Assembly: GCA_946482635.1 (NCBI GenBank)
Contig: CAMLSG010000158.1
Span: 1 to 12,950 of the forward strand
Direction of reading: 5' to 3'
Source: an uncultured Duganella sp.
GTDB taxonomy: Bacteria; Pseudomonadota; Gammaproteobacteria; Burkholderiales; Burkholderiaceae
DNA length: 12,950 nucleotides
Numbering within the stretch: the stretch's first letter is position 1; the number at the start of each line of letters is the position of its first letter. The notes under the pieces were generated by a model that saw only the letters and a program-made list of their open reading frames with translations, was not told where the DNA came from and ran no database searches. Shown in pieces: positions 8,078 through 12,950 of the stretch. A program made the translations under genes and the position numbers.

Positions 8078-8938
8078 TTACTTCGACTTCGATTTCTTGA
8101 TATGTTCTTCCAGCTCGGAGAAGCTTGGGCGCTCGGTAGAGTACAGTACCTTGCGGCCAAATTCCACAGCCAGGGCCGGGGCGTAACCATTCAGGCTGGC
8201 CAGCAGCGTGACCTTCACGCACTGGAACATCTTGGTCGACTCTTCCAGCTTCTGCTCCAGCAGGCTGGCCAGCGGGCCGACGAAACCGTAGGCCAGCAAG
8301 ATACCGAGGAAGGTACCGACCAGCGCGTGCGCGATCAGCATGCCCAGTTCGGACGGCGGGATGCCCACCGATTCCATGGTGTGCACCACGCCCATCACCG
8401 CCGCCACGATACCGAAGGCCGGCAGGCCGTCGCCCAGCTTGGCGATGCAATGGGCCGGCACATGGCCTTCCTGGTGGTGGGTGTCGATCTCGTTGTCCAT
8501 CAGGTTCTCGATCTGGAAGGCATCCATATTCCCCGACACCATCAGGCGCAGGTAATCGGTCATGAACTCGATGATGTGGTGGTCTTCCAGCACCGCCGGG
8601 TATTTGCTGAACAGCGGGCTGTCTTCCGGCTTGTCGATATCGCCTTCGATCGACATCAGGCCTTCCTTGCGCACCTTGGACAACACATCGAACAGGAGCG
8701 ACATCAGCTCCATGTACAAGTCCTTGGTATAGCGTGAACCCTTGAACAGGGTCGGCAGCGCGGCCAGCGTGGCCTTGATCGATTTGCCGTTATTGCCAAC
8801 AAAGAAAGCGCCCGCAGCAGCGCCGCCAATCATCAGCAGTTCCAGAGGCTGGAACAGTGCCGCCAGATGGCCGCCGGACAGCGCGAAACCACCAAAAACG
8901 GAGCCGAGGACGATGAGGTAACCGACAATGACTAACAA
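8078..8938 (-). CDS. motA: MotA flagellar stator protein (TTG start)
   Basis: A 286-residue MotA, the proton-channel stator subunit that pushes on FliG. Key residues keep their E. coli numbers: R90 and E98 in the cytoplasmic loop (KVRKEGLMSIEGD), P173 (GLPAFG) and P222 (VGPLAS). Four membrane segments lie at about 2-20, 32-49, 171-191 and 202-225. The start codon is TTG at 8938: it gives MLVIVGYLIVLGSVFGGF, which aligns end to end with E. coli MLILLGYLVVLGTVFGGY, and GGGGAG lies 9 bases upstream. No in-frame ATG or GTG occurs between the upstream stop at 8963-8965 and this codon. It heads the mot-che operon; the 95-base gap to the methyltransferase gene upstream shows no clear sigma-28 promoter. 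Confidence 0.97.
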   Translation of the reverse strand: MLVIVGYLIVLGSVFGGFALSGGHLAALFQPLELLMIGGAAAGAFFVGNNGKSIKATLAALPTLFKGSRYTKDLYMELMSLLFDVLSKVRKEGLMSIEGDIDKPEDSPLFSKYPAVLEDHHIIEFMTDYLRLMVSGNMDAFQIENLMDNEIDTHHQEGHVPAHCIAKLGDGLPAFGIVAAVMGVVHTMESVGIPPSELGMLIAHALVGTFLGILLAYGFVGPLASLLEQKLEESTKMFQCVKVTLLASLNGYAPALAVEFGRKVLYSTERPSFSELEEHIKKSKSK

Positions 8939-8977
8939 GCGCGCGAACTCCCCGATAGCTAGTTAAAAGCAATAATA

Positions 8978-8990
8978 TTCCACAGTGGAA
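8978..8990. promoter_or_regulatory. Short palindrome upstream of motA, possible operator
   Basis: The arms TTCCAC and GTGGAA around one central base form a perfect dyad 40 bases upstream of the motA TTG, in the only gap that could hold the promoter of the mot-che operon. It is too short to be a terminator and has no T-run. A protein-binding role is a guess from position and symmetry alone. Confidence 0.3.
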
Positions 8991-9033
8991 CTACAATAAC
9001 GTGAAGACGCCTCTGCGGCAAGGAAAACTGCCT

Positions 9034-9786
9034 CTAAAATGCTCTTATATAAAGGAGCGGACCACCCTCTGTGGTGCGAATGGTCTTGATGCCGTTTGCA
9101 GCTGGAATTTCAAATTCATAACTGGCAAGCAAACTACCGGCCCGCATCTCGCGCTGGGCCTTGCTCCACAGGGCCGGCATGGCAGCCGGCGACAGGTAAG
9201 CAAACACCAGGTCGTATTCTGCAAAGTTTAACTGTTCATAGTCGCCGCGCACGAAACGCGCGCGGCTGCCCGACAACGCGGCCCGCAAGCGCGATACCAG
9301 CCACGGCACCGGCGCGAGTTCAATTCCCACCACTTCCGATTCGGGCCGCGCAGCAGCCAGGTGCAAGGTGAAGCCGCCGAGGCCACTGCCGATATCGATC
9401 ATGCGCAGCGCCCTGCCCTGCGGCAGCTCGGCCAGCACGGCGCGCCATACAGCCGGATTCGATGGATAGTAAGGAACCTGGGTGCGGTAGGTGGACCAGT
9501 ACCAGCCCAGCAAGACCAGGAAGGCAGCAGCGGCCAGCCATGGCGGCATATGCATTGCCAGCCCGGCCAATAAAGCGATAGGGAAAAATAGCTGGATCAA
9601 CAGCCACCAGCGCGCCAGGCCAATCTTCCAGCTGATGCCGCCGGCCAGCAGGCCCTGCAGCAGCGCGGCCTGCAGCAAGGTCAGGCCGTGGCCGAGCGAT
9701 TCAAGCGCAACAGCCAGCGCGGCGCATGGCAGCACCGCGCCGGCCTGGACCAGCAGCGCCTGGAAGGCGGGAACTCTAAAATTCAT
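9034..9786 (-). CDS. Membrane-anchored class I SAM-dependent methyltransferase of unknown substrate
   Basis: A 250-residue two-part protein. Residues 10-98 hold about four hydrophobic segments (roughly 11-30, 36-52, 60-78, 82-98). Residues 110-250 form a class I methyltransferase fold with SAM-binding motif I DIGSGLGGFT (131-140), the acidic end of strand two at E156 (VVGIEL), a motif FVRGDYEQL (178-186) and YDLVFAYLSP (191-200). The product would sit in the inner membrane with its catalytic domain probably facing the cytoplasm. It lies between flhC and motA but is not clearly part of either operon: palindromic repeats separate it from flhC and a probable promoter lies directly before it. No Shine-Dalgarno sequence precedes the ATG. 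A flagellar role is suggested only by neighbourhood. Confidence 0.88.
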   Translation of the reverse strand: MNFRVPAFQALLVQAGAVLPCAALAVALESLGHGLTLLQAALLQGLLAGGISWKIGLARWWLLIQLFFPIALLAGLAMHMPPWLAAAAFLVLLGWYWSTYRTQVPYYPSNPAVWRAVLAELPQGRALRMIDIGSGLGGFTLHLAAARPESEVVGIELAPVPWLVSRLRAALSGSRARFVRGDYEQLNFAEYDLVFAYLSPAAMPALWSKAQREMRAGSLLASYEFEIPAANGIKTIRTTEGGPLLYIRAF

Positions 9787-9792
9787 TGCAGG

Positions 9793-9820
9793 AGTATACC
9801 CGGGCCAGCATCGTTGGCAC
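9793..9820 (-). promoter_or_regulatory. Candidate sigma-70 promoter for the methyltransferase gene
   Basis: On the minus strand GTGCCA (9820-9815, four of six matches to TTGACA), a 16-base spacer and TATACT (9798-9793, five of six matches to TATAAT) form a plausible promoter. Only six bases lie between TATACT and the ATG at 9786, so transcription would start at or next to the start codon. This fits the absence of a ribosome site and suggests a leaderless mRNA. Confidence 0.45.
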
Positions 9821-9822
9821 TA

Positions 9823-9865
9823 CAGTGTCAGACCCTGCGGGTCAGACACTGGTTTACCGGTTTTG
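9823..9865. repeat. Palindromic intergenic repeat, copy 1
   Basis: Positions 9823-9851 form a near-perfect stem: 13-base arms with core GTGTCAGACCC and GGGTCAGACAC, a TGC loop and one mismatched pair. A short tail, GGTTTACCGGTTTTG, follows at 9851-9865. The copy at 11352-11392 matches 38 of 41 bases, tail included. It resembles REP-type elements dispersed between genes. Confidence 0.85.
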
Positions 9866-9901
9866 AGCGCGCATGCACCGAAACCCAAACCGGCAACCCG
9901 T

Positions 9902-9924
9902 TGTCAGACCCACAGGGTCTGACA
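9902..9924. repeat. Palindromic intergenic repeat, copy 2, just after flhC
   Basis: Perfect 10-base arms (TGTCAGACCC and GGGTCTGACA) around the loop ACA, starting 9 bases past the flhC stop. A strong stem would form at the 3' end of the flhDC transcript, but no T-run follows, so it is not a standard intrinsic terminator. It may protect the mRNA end or weaken read-through. It lacks the GGTTTACC tail of the other copies. Confidence 0.85.
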
Positions 9925-9933
9925 CCATCCCAA

Positions 9934-10482
9934 TCAAGCAGCGACCGCTTCGGCGGCATCCTTGGCCTTGCGGGTCTTGCCGGCACGCGAAGGCATGTGG
10001 CACAGGCCGCACTTGTAGTCGCGGTTCAGATCCATGGCATCGACCACGAACTTGCCTTTGCAGCATGTGCAAGGCTTGAGCTGCAGCATATTGCTGCCTG
10101 CGAATTTGACCAGGGTCCAGGCGCGGGTCAGCGAGAGCAGCGGCTCTTCGCCGGCGGCCGGCGGCATCTGCTCCAGGTAAAGCTGGTAAGCCTTCATCAC
10201 GGCGTGGATGCCGGTGGCGCCTGCGTGCTCGACCAGGAAGTTATGGATATTCATGAACAGCGAGGAGTGGATATTCGGCTGCCAGGTCAGGAACCAGTCG
10301 GTCGAGAAAGGCAGCATGCCTTTCGGCGGCGACACGCCCTTCAGCTCCTTGTACAGCTTGAGCAGGCGTTCGCGCGACAGCGACACTTCGGTTTCCAGCA
10401 ACTGCAGGCGGGCGCCCAGGTTGATCAGCTCGATGGCCAGCTGGATTTCCTGCGCTTCGGTCACCACACTCTTCTTGCTCAT
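9934..10482 (-). CDS. flhC: FlhC flagellar master transcription activator subunit
   Basis: A 182-residue FlhC. With FlhD it forms the FlhD4C2 activator that switches on class II flagellar promoters. The zinc-binding cysteines lie in [11 protein letters not shown] (C138, C140, C141) and YKCGLC (C158, C161), giving a CxxC-N16-CxxC layout. Other family segments are [19 protein letters not shown] (residues 14-32) and [20 protein letters not shown] (57-76). AAGGAG lies 7 bases before the ATG and overlaps the TAA of flhD, so translation of the pair is coupled. The tail after residue 165 is basic, then Ala-rich. flhC ends the operon; the next gene has its own likely promoter. Confidence 0.97.
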   Translation of the reverse strand: MSKKSVVTEAQEIQLAIELINLGARLQLLETEVSLSRERLLKLYKELKGVSPPKGMLPFSTDWFLTWQPNIHSSLFMNIHNFLVEHAGATGIHAVMKAYQLYLEQMPPAAGEEPLLSLTRAWTLVKFAGSNMLQLKPCTCCKGKFVVDAMDLNRDYKCGLCHMPSRAGKTRKAKDAAEAVAA

Positions 10483-10493
10483 GGCGTCGCTCC

Positions 10494-10811
10494 TTAAGCG
10501 ATTTCTTCGACAGCCTGGCCGGCCATCAGGATGGCGGCGTGGGACTGGGCCAGGGAACGGTCCTTATTGTAGTTGGTCAGCATGCCGAGGATGGCGCTGT
10601 CGTCGAAGCGGAAGCGGGCCAGCATCATATTGCCGCCTGCCAGCTTCAGGATCTGGGCATTGCTCATGCCTTCGATCAGGTCGGCGATATCGGCAGAAAT
10701 ACCGAGGCGGAAGATCGCGGTGACTTTGTCGGCGCGGATCATCTGCTGCGCCAGCATCAGGTAGCTCAGGTTCGCATCGCGGATTTCAGCCATCATGTCG
10801 TTTGCGGTCAT
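10494..10811 (-). CDS. flhD: FlhD flagellar master transcription activator subunit
   Basis: A 105-residue FlhD, partner of FlhC in the FlhD4C2 complex. The family core is visible in [20 protein letters not shown] (residues 9-28), [11 protein letters not shown] (29-39), [19 protein letters not shown] (54-72). Residue 65 is Ala, where E. coli FlhD has the Cys65 that can form an inter-subunit disulphide. I chose the ATG at 10811 over the in-frame ATG at 10817: CTGGAG sits 6 bases before 10811 but touches 10817 directly. The leader contains a dyad at 10837-10855. This gene starts the flhDC operon, reading away from the kynurenine genes. Confidence 0.96.
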   Translation of the reverse strand: MTANDMMAEIRDANLSYLMLAQQMIRADKVTAIFRLGISADIADLIEGMSNAQILKLAGGNMMLARFRFDDSAILGMLTNYNKDRSLAQSHAAILMAGQAVEEIA

Positions 10812-10836
10812 GTCCATCTCCAGTCAGTTTCAGCTT

Positions 10837-10855
10837 GCAACGCAATATTCGTTGC
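10837..10855. promoter_or_regulatory. Dyad in the flhD leader
   Basis: Six-base arms GCAACG and CGTTGC flank a 7-base A/T-rich centre, ending 25 bases before the flhD ATG. It could be an operator, or a hairpin in the flhD mRNA leader just upstream of the ribosome site. Confidence 0.4.
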
Positions 10856-10941
10856 TGTTGAGATACATTCTGCTGGAGGCGGCACAAAGCGCATAGAGGC
10901 CGCACTCTGTATTTTGGGTCGGGAATAGGCGAAGTGACCCC

Positions 10942-10958
10942 GTAGGATTTTGTCCTAC
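10942..10958. promoter_or_regulatory. GTAGGA-N5-TCCTAC dyad upstream of flhD
   Basis: A perfect 6-base inverted repeat with a 5-base spacer, 131 bases before the flhD start. Its TAGGA/TCCTA half-sites resemble targets of LuxR-type response regulators. They recall the RcsAB box in the E. coli flhDC leader (TAGGAAAAATCTTA, from memory), although RcsB is not expected in this group. Binding is inferred from form and place only. Confidence 0.45.
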
Positions 10959-10982
10959 AGAGGGCTGCCCATAGAGGGGCAA

Positions 10983-10996
10983 CGCCAGTATTGGCG
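10983..10996. promoter_or_regulatory. CGCCA-N4-TGGCG dyad upstream of flhD
   Basis: Perfect 5-base arms around GTAT, centred about 180 bases before flhD. The symmetry is exact but short, and could occur by chance in GC-rich DNA. Its place between the other dyads and the direct repeats is the only extra support. Confidence 0.25.
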
Positions 10997-11088
10997 CGGG
11001 TTTGCGGGGCGTTCGGTCTCGCTCAAAACGCAGGAGCCGAGGGTAAAAATGAGATATCGCCGCGGTGCTTTTTTGCGACATCTGAACT

Positions 11089-11121
11089 GGTAACGGCAGG
11101 GTTTTGGAGAACTTTAGGGTT
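11089..11121. repeat. 33-base direct repeat, copy 1, with A/T tail
   Basis: Begins GGTAACGGCAGGG and ends GAACTTTAGGGTT; it matches the copy at 11199-11231 at 31 of 33 bases. A/T tracts follow at 11128-11148 (AAAAAATTTTAAG, then a T-run). The tails of the two copies also show weaker similarity for about 40 bases. Confidence 0.85.
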
Positions 11122-11198
11122 CCGAGCAAAAAATTTTAAGTTTTTTTCACTCATTCCAAACTGCCGAACAGCAAGCCTTTTACCGGGCTTCTAAAAAC

Positions 11199-11231
11199 GG
11201 TAACGGCAGGGGTTTGGGGAACTTTAGGGTT
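11199..11231. repeat. 33-base direct repeat, copy 2, with A/T tail
   Basis: Second copy, exactly 110 bases after the first, with two substitutions (GGGG for GGGT; GGGGAAC for GGAGAAC). An A/T-rich tract of about 45 bases follows (11229-11275), with A-runs and T-runs that can pair but no GC stem, so it is not a typical terminator. Confidence 0.85.
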
Positions 11232-11317
11232 TTTTGAAAAAAAATTTGAAAATTTTTTGATTCTTTTGAAATCAATGACTTAGCCAGCCAACCCGTTAAC
11301 CCGGTTTCTGCCCCGCT

Positions 11318-11331
11318 GGGTCAGACACCGG
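11318..11331. repeat. Half copy of the palindromic intergenic repeat
   Basis: GGGTCAGACACCGG matches the right arm of the palindromic repeat, but no matching left arm precedes it. It lies 20 bases before the full copy at 11351, and looks like a decayed or partial element. Confidence 0.6.
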
Positions 11332-11350
11332 TCGGCGGCAGCCGCGTGAC

Positions 11351-11392
11351 GGTGCCAGACCCTGCGGGTCTGACACCGGTTTACCGGTTTTG
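11351..11392. repeat. Palindromic intergenic repeat, copy 3, before kynU
   Basis: Twelve-base arms (GGTGCCAGACCC and GGGTCTGACACC) around TGC with one mismatch (11351-11377), followed by the tail GGTTTACCGGTTTTG. Over 41 bases it matches copy 1 at 38 positions, in the same orientation. The tail runs into the presumed -35 region of kynU. Confidence 0.85.
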
Positions 11393-11414
11393 GCCAAGAA
11401 AAGGTTGCTACAAT
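11386..11414 (+). promoter_or_regulatory. Candidate kynU promoter with extended -10
   Basis: TGCTACAAT (11406-11414) combines a TACAAT -10 hexamer (five of six matches) with an upstream TGn, an extended -10 that can work with a poor -35. The -35 position (about 11386-11392) reads GGTTTTG, the end of the palindromic repeat tail. Transcription would start near 11421, about 27 bases before the kynU ATG. Confidence 0.5.
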
Positions 11415-11447
11415 CCCACTTTGTTTAAGTCTCAAGGAAAACGCCGC

Positions 11448-12686
11448 ATGATTTCCCGTTCCGACTGCCTGGCCCGCGACGCCGCGGACACCCTGGCGCC
11501 CCTTCGCGAGCAGTTCGACCTGCCTGCCGGAGTCATTTATTTAGATGGCAACTCCCTGGGTGCCCGCCCGAAAGCAGCCCTCACCCGCGCCACCGAGGTG
11601 ATCGCCAAGGAATGGGGCAAGGACCTGATCACCAGCTGGAACACCGCCGGCTGGTTCGAAATGCCGAAACGCCTGGGCGACAAGCTGGCCCCGCTGGTCG
11701 GCGCCAAGGCCGGCGAAGTGGTGGTCACCGACACCACCTCGATCAACCTGTTCAAAGCCCTGGCCGCCGCCCTGCACGCGCAGGCGCACACCGGCCGCAA
11801 GGTCATCATCACCGAGCGCTCGAACTTCCCGACCGATATCTACATGGCCCAGGGCCTGACCTCCTGGCTCGACCGCGGCTATGAGGTGCGCCTGGTCGAC
11901 AGCCCGGACCAGCTCCCGGCCGCCATCACCGCCGACGTCGCCGTGGTCATGCTGACCCACGTGAACTACCGCACCGGCTACCAGCACGACATGGCGGCGA
12001 CCAGCGCCCTCGCCCACCAGCACGGCGCGCTGATAGTATGGGACCTGGCCCACTCCGCCGGCGCGGTACCGCTCGACCTGCACGCGGACGGCGCCGACTT
12101 CGCGGTCGGCTGTACCTATAAATACCTGAATGGCGGCCCGGGCTCGCCGGCCTTCATCTGGGTGCCGCAGCGCCACCAGGACAAATTCAGCCACCCGTTG
12201 TCCGGCTGGTGGGGCCACGCCAATCCATTTGCCATGGCGCCCGACTTCGCGCCGGCCAGGGGCATCGGCCGCGCGCTGTGCGGTACCCAGCCGGTGACCT
12301 CGCTGGCGATGGTGGAATGCGGCCTGGACGTCTTCGCGCAAACCACCATGGATGCGGTGCGCGCCAAGTCGCTGGCCCTGACCGACCTGTTCATCGCCCT
12401 GGTGGAGCAGCGCTGCCCGAACCACCCGCTGGGCCTGGTCACGCCGCGCGACCACGTGCGCCGCGGATCGCAAGTCAGCTTCACCCATCCGCACGGCTAC
12501 GCCGTGATGCAAGCCCTGATCGCGCGCGGCGTGATCGGCGATTACCGCGAGCCGGAAATCATGCGCTTCGGCTTCACGCCGCTGTACACCAGCTTCGCCG
12601 ATGTCTGGGATGCGGTGGAAATCCTGAAGCAGATCCTGGACGATAAAGCCTACGACATCACTGCCGCCCGCGGCGCTGTAACCTGA
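11448..12686 (+). CDS. kynU: Kynureninase
   Basis: A 412-residue PLP enzyme that cleaves L-kynurenine to anthranilate and L-alanine in tryptophan breakdown (family length about 416). The PLP-binding lysine is K225 in [15 protein letters not shown], and the cofactor-pairing Asp199 and His202 lie in [10 protein letters not shown]. The N-terminal YLDGNSLG (31-38), [10 protein letters not shown] (94-103) and SGWWGH (252-257) are also typical. I chose the ATG at 11448, preceded by AAGGA 9 bases upstream, and rejected the longer start at 11346, which would translate the palindromic repeat. kynA starts 8 bases downstream, so the two form an operon. It runs opposite to flhDC. No kynB (formamidase) lies in the window. 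Confidence 0.97.
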   Translation: MISRSDCLARDAADTLAPLREQFDLPAGVIYLDGNSLGARPKAALTRATEVIAKEWGKDLITSWNTAGWFEMPKRLGDKLAPLVGAKAGEVVVTDTTSINLFKALAAALHAQAHTGRKVIITERSNFPTDIYMAQGLTSWLDRGYEVRLVDSPDQLPAAITADVAVVMLTHVNYRTGYQHDMAATSALAHQHGALIVWDLAHSAGAVPLDLHADGADFAVGCTYKYLNGGPGSPAFIWVPQRHQDKFSHPLSGWWGHANPFAMAPDFAPARGIGRALCGTQPVTSLAMVECGLDVFAQTTMDAVRAKSLALTDLFIALVEQRCPNHPLGLVTPRDHVRRGSQVSFTHPHGYAVMQALIARGVIGDYREPEIMRFGFTPLYTSFADVWDAVEILKQILDDKAYDITAARGAVT

Positions 12687-12694
12687 GACACGAC

Positions 12695-12950
12695 ATGACC
12701 GAAGAAAAGAAAGGCGCCGAGTGGCACGGCGCGCAAATGGACTTCTCCAAGTCCATGAGCTATGGCGACTACCTGGGCCTGGAAAAGATCCTGAACGCGC
12801 AGCACCCGCTCTCGCCCAACCACAACGAGATGCTGTTCATCGTGCAGCACCAGACCAGCGAACTGTGGATGAAGCTCATGCTGCACGAGCTGCATGCCGT
12901 GGTCGACCACCTGCGCCGCGACGACCTGCCGCCGGCGTTCAAGATGCTGG
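12695..12950 (+). CDS. kynA: Tryptophan 2,3-dioxygenase, N-terminal part (cut by window edge)
   Basis: Only 85 codons are present. They contain the family segment [20 protein letters not shown] (residues 22-41), then [20 protein letters not shown]. The His in [10 protein letters not shown] matches the active-site His55 of the Xanthomonas enzyme. This haem enzyme opens the indole ring of L-tryptophan to give N-formylkynurenine, the first step of the pathway that kynU continues. The ATG lies 8 bases after the kynU stop; the preceding GAGACACGAC is a modest ribosome site, so coupling to kynU is likely. Confidence 0.96.
   Translation, partial: MTEEKKGAEWHGAQMDFSKSMSYGDYLGLEKILNAQHPLSPNHNEMLFIVQHQTSELWMKLMLHELHAVVDHLRRDDLPPAFKML

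Larger units (their letters stand above)
10812..11447. other. Divergent flhD-kynU intergenic region (no gene seen)
   Basis: No convincing coding sequence lies in these 636 bases. The flhD-side half (10812-11088) holds three dyads, listed separately. The middle (11089-11275) holds a duplicated 33-base element with A/T-rich tracts, markedly lower in GC than the surrounding genes. The kynU-side part (11310-11447) holds one partial and one full copy of the palindromic repeat and a likely kynU promoter. I found no convincing sigma-70 promoter for flhD by eye. The length and the density of symmetric sites suggest heavy regulation, plausible for flhDC, the usual integration point of motility control. 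Confidence 0.8.

Noticed and set aside
6872..8737. Long plus-strand open frame (621 codons) opposite motA, motB and the CheZ-like gene
   Set aside because: Antisense shadow with the same His/Gln/Arg-rich composition; the minus-strand genes have exact family residues and ribosome sites.
9902..9924. Rho-independent terminator for flhDC
   Set aside because: The stem is strong but no T-run follows on the minus strand, and the same arms recur at unrelated sites, so a repeat element is the better call.
10830..11129. 99-codon minus-strand frame upstream of flhD, not opposite any gene
   Set aside because: No recognisable family and no good ribosome site. It spans the dyads and starts inside the A/T-rich repeat area, and its composition looks random. 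Conservation in relatives would be needed to revive it.
11229..11275. Intrinsic terminator in the A/T-rich tract
   Set aside because: The A-runs and T-runs can pair weakly, but there is no GC-rich stem ahead of a T-run, and no upstream gene on either strand ends there.
11346..11447. Upstream extension of kynU giving 34 more residues
   Set aside because: It would translate the palindromic repeat and the promoter-like TGCTACAAT; kynureninases align from the ATG at 11448, which has an AAGGA site.

Overview
The window comes from a GC-rich betaproteobacterium, most likely of the family Oxalobacteraceae (Massilia, Duganella or Janthinobacterium type). Three things point there: the flhDC-motAB-che gene order, the GC-rich codon use, and intergenic palindromes built on GTGTCAGACCC / GGGTCTGACAC, which I recall as common in that family. 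The placement rests on recognition, not on a search.

Positions 1-8938 (minus strand) hold a compact motility and chemotaxis operon. In transcription order it reads motA, motB, a CheZ-like gene, cheY, cheA, cheW, a methyl-accepting chemoreceptor, cheR, cheD and the start of cheB, which is cut by the window edge. Gaps are mostly under 50 bases, and cheA and cheW overlap by four bases. Together these encode the proton-driven stator (MotA/MotB), a receptor-CheW-CheA signalling array, the response regulator CheY, and the adaptation enzymes CheR, CheB and CheD. The unusual member is a 182-residue protein with a CheZ-type FQDMTSQ catalytic motif, between motB and cheY. Its C-terminus (GDIELF) closely matches that of CheD (GEVELF), and the receptor ends in a CheR-docking type tail (DWEEF).

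Positions 8939-9933 hold a membrane-anchored SAM-dependent methyltransferase (minus strand). It probably has its own promoter and possibly a leaderless mRNA. Two palindromic repeats separate it from flhC.

Positions 9934-10811 (minus strand) hold flhD-flhC, the master activator of flagellar genes, as a translationally coupled pair.

Positions 10812-11447 are a 636-base divergent intergenic region. It carries three dyads upstream of flhD, a 33-base direct repeat (two copies 110 bases apart, each followed by A/T tracts), further palindromic repeat copies, and a probable kynU promoter.

Positions 11448-12950 (plus strand) hold kynU (kynureninase) and the start of kynA (tryptophan 2,3-dioxygenase), part of the kynurenine pathway of tryptophan catabolism. 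No tRNA, rRNA, CRISPR array, insertion sequence or prophage gene was seen. Most of the window is a conserved core locus; the novelty lies in the small additions to it.
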